Source: Treponema sp. (GTDB taxonomy: Bacteria; Spirochaetota; Spirochaetia; Treponematales; Breznakiellaceae). Taken from it: a DNA stretch of 9,446 nt. Shown piece after piece: positions 1 through 7,500 of this stretch. The notes under the pieces are model-generated. The model searched no databases, was not told the origin of the DNA, and worked only from the letters and a program-made list of their open reading frames with translations. Position numbers and translations under genes: made by a program. The stretch is taken from positions 1 through 9,446 of the forward strand of contig JAITRD010000250.1 of the NCBI GenBank assembly GCA_031288575.1, in the 5' to 3' direction. How positions within the stretch are numbered: position 1 is the first letter of the stretch; each line of letters begins with the position of its first letter.

Positions 1-409
1 CCCAAATATTATCTATTTCATCTGTTAGTTCTTGCATTTGTTCCCAATTAAGTCTGAACCCATACGTATGCCTTATAAAATGTCTCATGCTCATATAGTC
101 ATTTAAAATTATCCTTATCTCGTTTCGAAATATTTGCCCTTGTCCTTTTGATTCCTCAAATGCCTTTTCCAATAATTCTTTATGCCATTTACTGCCATTT
201 GGTAATTTTGCATCGAAATATTTTATAATTATCATAAGAATATTTTCTATACCGTTATAAAATGATTGCAACAATAAGGCTACTGCCGATATTTCAATTA
301 TATCTGGCTCTTTATTTTTACACAGATCACGAAGCGGTTTAGTACTATTTATTACTTCGTCAATTTGAGATATTTCAAATAATATTTTCTGTTTTATATT
401 TTTATCCAA
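1..409 (-). CDS. hepT: HepT-like HEPN-domain toxin (putative RNase), 3' end beyond the window
   Basis: Reading the minus strand from 409 gives 136 residues with no stop before the window edge; about 20 residues are probably missing if it has the length usual for HepT-like proteins. The protein is helical and A+T-rich in codon use (many ATA, AAA, AAT). Residues 109-116 read RHFIRHTY, which fits the RX4HXY motif (R109, H114, Y116): Arg and His are the HEPN RNase residues, and the Tyr is AMPylated by MntA in the type VII system. A WHKELL segment (residues 75-80) also resembles this family. The start is a TTG: a stop codon lies two codons upstream in frame, and the next ATG is at residue 59, too deep in the domain. 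A GGGAG sequence sits 12 bases upstream. The gene overlaps the stop of the nucleotidyltransferase gene by 8 bases, so translation is probably coupled. The toxin role is inferred from the family. Confidence 0.8.
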   Translation of the reverse strand, partial: MDKNIKQKILFEISQIDEVINSTKPLRDLCKNKEPDIIEISAVALLLQSFYNGIENILMIIIKYFDAKLPNGSKWHKELLEKAFEESKGQGQIFRNEIRIILNDYMSMRHFIRHTYGFRLNWEQMQELTDEIDNIW

Positions 410-698
410 TTTTTCTTACTTCTCCCAATGAATTCAAAAGTTCAAAAAATGAATTATTTATATCAAAATCAACAAGATCAATTCTATTTAGCAACTTGTC
501 ATTTAGTATTGAATATGTTCTGATAAATTTCTTTGGCGGTAGCCCCTTTACACCAATGTCTATATCTGAATCATCATGTGTCTTTCCTGTAACTATTGAA
601 CCAAATAAATAAATAGCCGAACAACCTTCACTTTTGAGATAATTTACAGCCAGTTCAACATCATTTTGATACTTCTGAGGTATAATTATTACTTCCAT
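402..698 (-). CDS. mntA: MntA-like nucleotidyltransferase antitoxin (98 aa)
   Basis: A minimal MNT-fold nucleotidyltransferase. Residues 33-47 contain the full GSX10DXD signature (G33, S34, D45, D47), and D74 in RIDLVDFD is a good candidate for the third metal-binding Asp. In the type VII system this enzyme moves AMP from ATP onto the Tyr of the HepT RX4HXY motif and so silences the RNase. The frame stays open upstream to an ATG at 950, but that stretch crosses inverted repeats, has no family resemblance and would add 84 residues. The ATG at 698 gives 98 residues, normal for the family, with about 32 residues before GS. No Shine-Dalgarno sequence precedes it, but a good promoter places the transcript start at or within a few bases of this ATG. 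The antitoxin is first in the operon, with hepT next. The A+T-rich composition differs sharply from the plus-strand operon, which suggests acquisition by transfer. Confidence 0.85.
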   Translation of the reverse strand: MEVIIIPQKYQNDVELAVNYLKSEGCSAIYLFGSIVTGKTHDDSDIDIGVKGLPPKKFIRTYSILNDKLLNRIDLVDFDINNSFFELLNSLGEVRKIG

Positions 699-705
699 GG
701 ATACT

Positions 706-734
706 ATTTTATATGATTTTCTCAAATATTTCAA
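706..734 (-). promoter_or_regulatory. Predicted sigma70-type promoter of mntA-hepT
   Basis: On the minus strand, TTGAAA (734-729) and TAAAAT (711-706) are separated by exactly 17 bases; each matches 5 of 6 consensus positions. An overlapping TATAAA (713-708) is an alternative -10 with a 15-base spacer. The predicted start falls at about 698-701, on or just before the ATG at 698, which explains the missing Shine-Dalgarno sequence. The surrounding sequence is A+T-rich, so chance matches are easier here. Confidence 0.5.
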
Positions 735-831
735 GTGGTTTTTTAAATTTTTGAAAAATTTGCCCAATTGCACATAACTACCTGATAGATAAAACAAGCC
801 AGGGAAAATACAATCAGGGGGACAGGTTAGT

Positions 832-886
832 AATGAGCCTCCGCGTGGTATCTTTAGCTTCACCTTTGTTTGAACGGAGGCTCGTT
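832..886. repeat. Inverted repeat / stem-loop, 12 pairs
   Basis: GAGCCTCCG (835-843) is the exact reverse complement of CGGAGGCTC (875-883). Two further A-T pairs and one G-T pair extend the stem outward to 832 and 886, with a 31-base interior. The sequence GGGGGACAGGTT (817-828) lies just outside it. From memory, not checked, similar GGGGACAGG strings occur near REP-associated transposase remnants. No transposase is visible here. Confidence 0.6.
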
Positions 887-911
887 CGATAGGAAATTTA
901 TTATACCCTCC

Positions 912-931
912 CCCGCGAACCGGCGAGCGGG
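912..931. repeat. Short G+C-rich hairpin
   Basis: CCCGC (912-916) and GCGGG (927-931) form a 5-pair stem with a 10-base loop. GAACC (917-921) can alternatively pair with GGTTC (930-934). The hairpin lies four bases before the larger cloverleaf-like element and may belong to the same repeat. Confidence 0.35.
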
Positions 932-934
932 TTC

Positions 935-1006
935 TTTGGTTTAATACCAAATTTTGTAAACGTTACATTACTTGAGCCGAGGCAAGCCTCGGGGTATTAA
1001 ACCAGA
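935..1006. repeat. Nested inverted-repeat (cloverleaf-like) element, REP-like
   Basis: A perfect 12-base inverted repeat, TGGTTTAATACC (937-948) with GGTATTAAACCA (993-1004), extends to 935/1006 through one wobble and one A-T pair. It encloses two smaller hairpins: TGTAA/TTACA (955-959 with 963-967) and CCGAGGC/GCCTCGG (977-983 with 986-992, two-base loop). The arrangement could fold as a three-way junction in single-stranded DNA or RNA. It is not a tRNA: there is no anticodon arm geometry or CCA-type end. A REP or small non-autonomous mobile element is the likeliest class, by inference. Confidence 0.5.
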
Positions 1007-1124
1007 CTCTCGAATAAAAAAGATAATTTATCAAAAGTCGGTTTCAAAACTCCGGCAATTCCAAATTCAGCGCCCAGGGTTTTGCCGGCTAAGGCAAGGC
1101 GGTAACGGCTTGGCCTTTGAGGGG

Positions 1125-1184
1125 AAATAAAGAGCGGCAAAAACAGCCTTTTTAACGACGTTAAAAGATCCGTTTTTGCCGCTC
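1125..1184 (-). terminator. Terminator-like stem followed by T-rich tract
   Basis: On the minus strand, GAGCGGCAAAAAC (1184-1172) and GTTTTTGCCGCTC (1144-1132) form a perfect 13-pair stem. Inside it, TTTTAAC/GTTAAAA forms a second 7-pair stem with a 3-base loop (1166-1150). TTTATTT follows at 1131-1125. On the plus strand the same stem is followed by purines, not T, so only the minus orientation looks like an intrinsic terminator. The long interior is unusual for a terminator. Confidence 0.4.
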
Positions 1185-1219
1185 CGGAGGAGGAAAAATC
1201 GCGTCTGGGAAAACGCTTA

Positions 1220-1242
1220 ATACTTATTATTAATATAAGTAT
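1220..1242. promoter_or_regulatory. A+T-rich dyad, possible operator or 5' RNA hairpin
   Basis: ATACTTAT (1220-1227) is the exact reverse complement of ATAAGTAT (1235-1242), with a 7-base spacer. It spans the predicted +1 to +23 of the minus-strand promoter at 1249-1277. It also covers most of a weaker plus-strand promoter candidate (TTAATA 1217-1222, 17 bases, TATACT 1240-1245). It could be a regulator site or the first stem of the minus-strand RNA. Confidence 0.35.
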
Positions 1243-1248
1243 ACTAGG

Positions 1249-1310
1249 ATAATAATAGCCTTCAAAAAAAATGTCAAGAAAAAAACGAATTTTTTAAAAA
1301 ATTTTTCTAA
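1249..1310 (-). promoter_or_regulatory. Strong predicted minus-strand promoter with UP-like A/T tract
   Basis: On the minus strand, a perfect TTGACA (1277-1272) is followed after exactly 17 bases by TATTAT (1254-1249, 5 of 6). Directly upstream are phased A and T tracts, including the 16-base palindrome AATTTTTTAAAAAATT (1288-1303), which resemble an UP element. The predicted start is about 1242. No gene lies directly downstream on this strand, so the promoter points at a small RNA or an unrecognised short gene. Confidence 0.5.
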
Positions 1311-1337
1311 TCTCCGGGGCAATGCCGGAAGCGGGCC

Positions 1338-1356
1338 GGGAGGCCTCCCCCTTTTT
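1338..1356 (+). terminator. G+C-rich palindrome plus T5, terminator-like
   Basis: GGGAGGCCTCCC (1338-1349) is a perfect 12-base palindrome, followed by CC and five T. As RNA it would form only a 4-pair stem with a GGCC tetraloop, so it is weak. No plus-strand gene ends upstream in the window. It could end a short transcript from the weak plus-strand promoter at 1217-1245, or act as an attenuator ahead of the macroglobulin gene. Both uses are speculative. Confidence 0.2.
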
Positions 1357-1395
1357 AATTTGTTGACCGCGGAGGGTCTCCCGCCGGCTGAAATG

Positions 1396-1462
1396 AGAAA
1401 AACTATGGGGTAACGCGCGGCCTTTCAATTAAGGATGAATATAATTAGAATAACTACGGGGT
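1396..1462. repeat. Imperfect 16-base direct repeat, 51-base period
   Basis: The 16-base segments at 1396-1411 and 1447-1462 match at 14 positions and share the core AACTA[T/C]GGGGT. Their starts are 51 bases apart, close to five helical turns, so both copies would face the same side of the DNA. Each is followed by a TATAAT box (1440-1445, 1485-1490). They may be paired activator sites or a local duplication. Confidence 0.35.
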
Positions 1463-1490
1463 CTTTCCGATGAAAAGCTTTCCTTATAAT
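1440..1490 (+). promoter_or_regulatory. Candidate -10 boxes for the yfhM-pbpC operon
   Basis: Two exact TATAAT hexamers occur at 1440-1445 and 1485-1490, 103 and 58 bases before the ATG at 1548. Neither has a recognisable TTGACA-like -35 at 16-18 bases, so activator-dependent use or chance are both possible. The downstream leader contains AGGAG-C-CTCCT (1501-1511) and CGCCGGCG (1512-1519), either of which could form a small hairpin before the ribosome binding site. Confidence 0.25.
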
Positions 1491-1547
1491 TAAGATAATA
1501 AGGAGCCTCCTCGCCGGCGGGATAAAATCACAACAAAGGAATTCGTG

Positions 1548-4500
1548 ATGAAGATAGGGAGTATGCCGGCTTTCGGCGGAGTTGTTTTTTTATGCCTGGG
1601 AATCTTCTTCTCCTGCAATGCCGAATCCCCAGCAGGGGCGGACAAGGAGGGCCAGGATCGGAGCCGGGATTTTGTCCGGCAGGTATCCTTTAGCGATTCC
1701 CCGTCGGATTTCACGGAAGTCGCCTCCGCTTCCGCCGCGGAGGAGGCCTTTGCCCTGGATTACCGGCCCCAAAAGCCCGAACCTGAAAGTCCCGCGGAGA
1801 CCCTAAGCGCCGCCCTTCTCGGGGGAAGCGCGGGAACCGGGGGAGGGGAGGGGCCCCGGATCATCCCGGGGCTGCGGAGCTTGGAGGATTATGCAACCCG
1901 GTATTTTGATCCCCGCAAGGAGGCGGAACGGATCCGGGCCATCAGGGACGCCCAGGCCCTTGCCTTGGCGGCTCCGGAGGCCCCCGGTGGCGGGGCGGAA
2001 GAAGCCCTGACGGTGGTGGATTGGGGCCCCCGGGGCCTTTATTCCGCCGCGATCCGGCGGCCTTCCATTTTTGTGGTTTTTTCCCAGCCCATGGTGCCCT
2101 TGGCAAGCCTGGGGCAGCCCGGCGCCGAATCCCCTGTCGTAAGCATCACCCCCGCCTTAAAAGGGTCCTTTCGCTGGTACGGGACGAGTTTTTTAAGTTT
2201 CGAGGCCGATGAACCCTGCCAAAGCCAGCGGATCTATACCATCGCCGTGGATCCCGCCGCGACCTCAATTTACGGGCGGCGGATCAGCGGGGAAACCCGG
2301 TTCAGCTTTGAAACCGAAACCCTGACCTTTAAAAGCCTTTTGCCCGGGGAGGAGTTTAAAAAACGCACCCGCCGGTATTTTTCCAACAACGCGGTCCCCC
2401 CGGAGGCGGCCCGGCAGATCACCCTCGTCTTTAATTACCCCGTCCGGCTTGAGGATCTCGCCCCCTTTTTGGAAATAGCTACCCGCGCCGGGGGGAATAA
2501 GCGGTTTACCCTCACCCAGACTGCCCCGGATACCCTCCTGGCGGATCTTTGGGACCCGGTGGAATTTGATACCGAAGTCCGGGTAACCCTCAAAGCGGGG
2601 GCAAAATCCGGGGCGGCCGGGGATCCTGAGGGGACCGCCCTGGGGACCCGGGCCGGCCAGGTAAAAACCTTCCGCACCCCCGGCTCCTTCCAGGTGGATG
2701 AGCTGAGGCGGCTCCTCTCCTACGGAAAATACCGCAACCTGGCGGAACTCAGGTTTTCCCAGGCTTTAAACGAGGCAAGCATCCCGGGGAATATCCGCAC
2801 CGATCCTCCCATGGAGCTGACGGCGGACAATATTGAAATCGCCGGCCCCGCGGTGCGGATCTATAACCTCCCCGTTACCTACGGCGACACCTTTACCGTT
2901 TTCGCGGATACCGGCATCGAGGACATTTACGGCAGAAAACTCGCTTCCCCCTATAGCGGCGTCGTCAAGGTTCCGCCCCCGCCTCCGCCCCAGGGGCAGG
3001 CGAGTTTTTTAAATTACAACAAAAGCCATGACATGCTTGAGGCCCAATTCGGCCCCCGGTATCTCTTCGAGTATAAAAACATTGCCCCCAATTCCTGGTA
3101 CGAGGTGGGGGCCCTAAACAACCCCTACGGCCGGGAAATCGCGGCTCCCCGGATAAACCTGTCCCCGGGGGAGGCCAACGCCCGGTATTTTGAGGAAATC
3201 GACCTGAGCCCCTTTTTGAACTCCCTGGGGAAGGGGTTTATCTCCTTCAGGGCCCACATGGAACTCCTGTCGGGCCGGAAGATCAAGGGAACGGAAAACG
3301 ATGAAATAGACACCCTGGATCGGAATTTCAGCCTCCAGGTGACGGATCTGGGCCTGTCGGTGCGCTACGGTTTTAATAAAACCGTGGTCCTGGTAACCAG
3401 CCTGAGCACGGGGAAGCCCCTTGAGGGAGCGACGGTCAGGCTCCTTGCCCCCCAAATGCTGGAGGATCTGAGCCCGGCGGATATCTCGCGGGCGGAATAT
3501 TTTGGGGAAGGGCGGACCGATAAAAACGGCCTGACGGTTATTCCCGCCGGGGCCGGGGTTTTGCGGGAAAACACCCGGGGTTCCTCCCGGTATTATTCCT
3601 ACGCCCCTCCCTATGTTTTCGCGGAAAAAGACGGGGACCGGGCGGTATTCCAGCCCTCCTCCCATAACGCCTGGGCCCAGGGCATCGCGACCGCCCTTCC
3701 CCAGCGGGCGGAGGAAGCCGCCGTTACGACCTTTATGTTCTCCGACCGGGGGCTTTATAAACCCGGGGAGACCCTTACCTTCCGGGGGGTGGACCGGACC
3801 CTGGTGCTGGGGATGTATGCGATCTATGCCGGGCCCTATACGGTTGTCCTGGAGGAGGACCGCCATGAGGGGAAGAAGCTCCTGGAAATAACCGGAACCG
3901 CCAGTGAATCCGGGGGTTTTTACGGCTCCCTTACCGTGCCGGAGGACGCGGTTCCCGGCTCCTACCGGCTGACCTACCGCCGGGAAGGCCGGGAAAGGGT
4001 CTCCGCCAACATTCCCGTTACGGTGGCCTTTTTTGAACGGCTGAAATTCCAGGCTTCCCTGAACTTCCCGGCCCGGACCCTGGTTTCCGGGGATGACATC
4101 AACGCGGCCCTCCGGGCCAGTTACCTTTCCGGGGGCAGCCTTGCGGGGAGCGCCTATGAAAGCTCCTGGTACCGGGAGCTTACCTGGTTTAGGCCTCAGG
4201 GCGCGGATACCAGGGCCTTTACCTTCGGCCCCCGGAACGTCTACGACGCCAAACGGCATATTTCTTCCGCCGAGGGGATGCTCAGCACCGACGGGGCCGC
4301 CTCCCTCTCCCAAAAAACCGGGGACGATCCGGTAGCGGGGGCCCCCTACCGCTATTCGGCGGAAGCCCGGGTTACCGATATCAGCAACCAGATGATCGCC
4401 GCCTCGGCGTCGGTAACGGTGCATCCGGGCCTTTTTTATATCGGCCTGGCCCCCGGGGGCCGCCGGGGTTTTGCCCGCCTGGGGGAGGAGCTTTCCTTCG

Positions 4501-7500
4501 ATTATATTACCGTGGACCCCGAAGGTTCCCGGCTTGCCGGTACCGCTCCCTTCCTCTCCGGCGGCGCCGGGGAGGGAAGCCTCAAGGCGGAACTTATCCG
4601 GGAGGAGTGGAGGCGGGTCCAGCAGCAGGGGGTGGGGGGCTATATTTATGATGAGTACCTCCGGGAACCGGTTACCGACATGACCCGGCACATCCCCCTT
4701 AACCTGGAGGGTCAACTGAAGGTAAAACCCTCCCAGGCGGGATTTTATATCCTGCGCCTTTCCTCCGCGGACCGGGAGGGCAGGCGGGTTATTACCGAAT
4801 ATAGTTTTTATGTAACCGGAGGCCGGGGGGGCTATTGGAACATGAACAGCCCCGGGGAACTCCGGCTGACCCCGGATCAGGATAGCTATAACCCCGGGGA
4901 TACCGCCCAAATCCTGCTCCAAAGCGCCCTTCCCGCGGGCTGGTACCTTATCACGGTGGAACGGGAGGGGATCTTTACCGAGGAGGCCCGGTATTTTGAG
5001 GAATCGGTATCGGTTTTTGAAGTCCCCGTCGCCCGGAATTACGTGCCGGTGGTGTATGTGTCCATCAGTTCCTATTCGGTCCGCTCCGGCCCCCCGAATC
5101 ATGACTACGGCAGCCCCGATCTGGATAAACCCAAGGGCTATTTTGGGGTAACCAAACTCCTGGTGAACCCCCGGGTCCGGGCTTTTTCGGTAAAGGCGGA
5201 GAGCGATAAAAAAACCTACCGCCCCGGCGAGGAGGTTACCATGACCCTCACCGCGGAACAGGGCGGAAAACCCCTGGCCAACGCGGAACTGACCCTTATG
5301 GCGGTGGACCGGGGAGTGCTGGATCTTATCGGCTACCATGTGCCCGATCCCATCGGGCATTTTTACCAGGAATCCCTCTTTCCCCTTTCGGTGCGGGGGG
5401 GCGATTCCCGGGCCTGGCTTATGGATCCCGTAACCTACAATGTCAAAAACCTTGCCGGCGGGGACGGCGAGGGGGAGAGCAAGCTGGAGGATCGGAAGGA
5501 TTTTAACCCCACCGCGGTTTTTGAGCCCATGCTGGTAACGGACCGGAACGGCCAGGTACGGTGTACCTTCAAGCTCCCCGATTCCCTGACTACCTACCGG
5601 GTAACCGTTTTCGGGGTCCGGGGGGATCTTTTTTCCCTTAAAGAAACGGAGATCGCCGCCCAGAACCGGATCAACGTCCGGGAAGTCCTGCCCCGGCGGC
5701 TGCGGGAGCGGGATACCGCGGAGGCGGGGCTGCTTATCACCAACCTTGACTCGGCCTCCCATAAAATTACCGTATCCCTCGGCATCGGGGAGATCCCGCA
5801 GGAACAAAACAATCCCCCGGGGAGGATCAAAAAGGCCGGGGCGGCCCTAGTGGACGGCCCCGCCCGGCATAGCCTGACGGTTCGGGGCGGGGAAAACGCG
5901 GTGGTTTATTTTGACGTAGCCGCGGTACGGGAAGGTTCGGTGAGCCTCGAATTTACCATAACTTCGGATGTCCTCAAGGAAAGGCTGATTCAGGAGCTTG
6001 TCATTGAAAAGCCCTATGTTAAAGAGACGGTTACGGTCATGGGAATCATTCCCCAGGACAGCGATTCTGCCCTGGAGGAACTGGTGATCCCCTCCTTCGC
6101 GGATAACGGGGCGGGTTCCGTCACGGTAAGCCTGGACGCCACCCGGCTGGGCCTGCTGGAGGCGGCGGTGGACTACCTTTTCCGTTATCCCTACGGGTGC
6201 CTGGAACAGCAGAGCGCCGCGGTGATGCCCCTGGCGGTCTTTGGGGAATACCTGGAGGTGTTTGGCCTCAAGGGGGAGGTTTCGGATCCCCGGGCCGTGG
6301 TAGCCGGTAAGCTTAAGGACTGGGCCCGGCTCCAGCGGCCCGGCGGGGGCTTCTCCTATTGGCCCGAGGGTCAAAACGCGGATTTTTATGTGAGCCTGCG
6401 GATCGGCCATATCTGCGCCATAGCCCAGGCCAAGGGGATTCCCCTTCCGGATTCCTTCGACATTGCTAAACTCTGCGACTACCTTAACGGGGAGTACCAG
6501 AAATTGCAGGCCCGGCAGGAAAGCGGTCAGGGGTATTTCTTCCGGTCCTATTTGCAGTCCTATATGCTCTATGTCTTCTCCCTTTTGAACCGGCCCGTGG
6601 ACGCTTCCCGGCTTGGGGAGATCCTGGACCGGAGGGACGCGGACCCCGCGGTCCTGGCCTTTGCGGGGATGAGCTACCGGAATATCGGCCGTTCCCGGGA
6701 AGCGGCGGCAACGGCGGAACGGCTCCGGAACCTCCTGCGGCCTACCGCCCGGGGGGCGGATCTTACGGATCCCGCGGAGAAGTCCCCCTACGCCTATTAC
6801 GGCGGCCCGGCGGAACAGTTAGCCCTGACCCTGGAATTTTTTGCCGCCCAGTTTCCCGGGGACCCCATTAATAGCCGGCTCCTCTTTTCCCTCCTGGAAA
6901 AAAAGCGGGCCGGAGGGTTTTGGAACAATACGGCGGTAACCGTCCGGGTGCTTTCGGCGGTGGACGCCTTTATCCGTTCGGAAAACCTGGCCTCCCTGGA
7001 CCTGAACGCCTCGGTCTCCCTGGCGGGGCAGGAGCTTTTACGGGGGGCCTTCCAGGGGCTTGGCGCCAGGCCCCTGAGTCGGGGGATGGATTTTACCGGG
7101 GAACCCCTGGCGGGCCTTTCCCGGGACGCCCCCCTTCCCCTGGGGATTTCCCGGCAGGGCACGGGGAGCCTCGCCTATACCGCCTCCCTCACCTATGCCA
7201 TCCCCCCGGAACTGCAATCCTTCCGGGATGAAGGGCTGGGGGTCTTTATGACCCTGGAGGATCTTTCCACCGGGGAGGAAACCGGCGGGACCGCCCTGGT
7301 GAGCGGTAAAACCTACCGGGCAAGGATACGGGTTTCAAGCAGCCGGGATCGCGCCTACCTGGCCCTGCGGGCGCCCATTCCCTCGGGGGCGGAGATCCTG
7401 GACGCGGCCTTTGTTACCACCTCAAGTTACGGGGACCGCCCGGAGGAAGAAAGGGGCTATAACCCTTCCCGGATCAGTTTTCAAACCATCCTGGATAACG

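Larger units (their letters stand above)
1125..1242 (-). ncRNA. Candidate small RNA of about 118 nt
   Basis: The minus-strand promoter at 1249-1277 predicts a transcript starting near 1242. It would begin with a hairpin (1242-1220), then a 4-pair hairpin (1216-1213 with 1204-1201, GCGT/ACGC). Next comes a pyrimidine-rich stretch containing CCUCCUCC (about 1194-1187), and finally a long stem (1184-1132) followed by TTTATTT (1131-1125). No ATG or GTG start is present in the interval. The CCUCCUCC stretch is complementary to Shine-Dalgarno sequences, a design known for C-rich seed regions of trans-acting small RNAs. The name, targets and expression are unknown. The whole call rests on the promoter-terminator arrangement. 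Confidence 0.35.

Noticed and set aside
900..905. Exact TATAAT on the minus strand as a promoter for a longer mntA transcript
   Set aside because: The position of the -35 reads GCTCGC, and the promoter at 706-734 fits far better.
699..950. N-terminal extension of the nucleotidyltransferase to the ATG at 950
   Set aside because: The extra 84 residues run through inverted repeats and a good promoter and look untranslated; the ATG at 698 gives the normal family length.
935..1006. Cloverleaf-like fold as a possible tRNA
   Set aside because: No 7-bp acceptor with T-arm and anticodon-arm geometry, no conserved tRNA bases, and the G+C-rich hairpin has a two-base loop.
1361..1391. TTGACC (1363-1368) as the -35 of a yfhM promoter
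   Set aside because: No acceptable -10 hexamer lies 16-18 bases downstream; the sequence there is G+C-rich.
1470..1493. Seven-codon frame (MKSFPYN) in the yfhM leader as a leader peptide
   Set aside because: No ribosome binding site, no run of regulatory codons, and it overlaps the TATAAT box at 1485-1490.
1..1547. CRISPR array or integron attC sites among the inverted repeats
   Set aside because: There is no regular repeat-spacer period, and the stems differ from one another in sequence and size.
3114..5807. A very long minus-strand open frame (897 codons) opposite the macroglobulin gene
   Set aside because: It is in exact codon register with the sense gene and stays open only because the sense gene avoids TTA, CTA and TCA codons. 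Its protein is Gly/Pro/Arg-rich with no domain signature.
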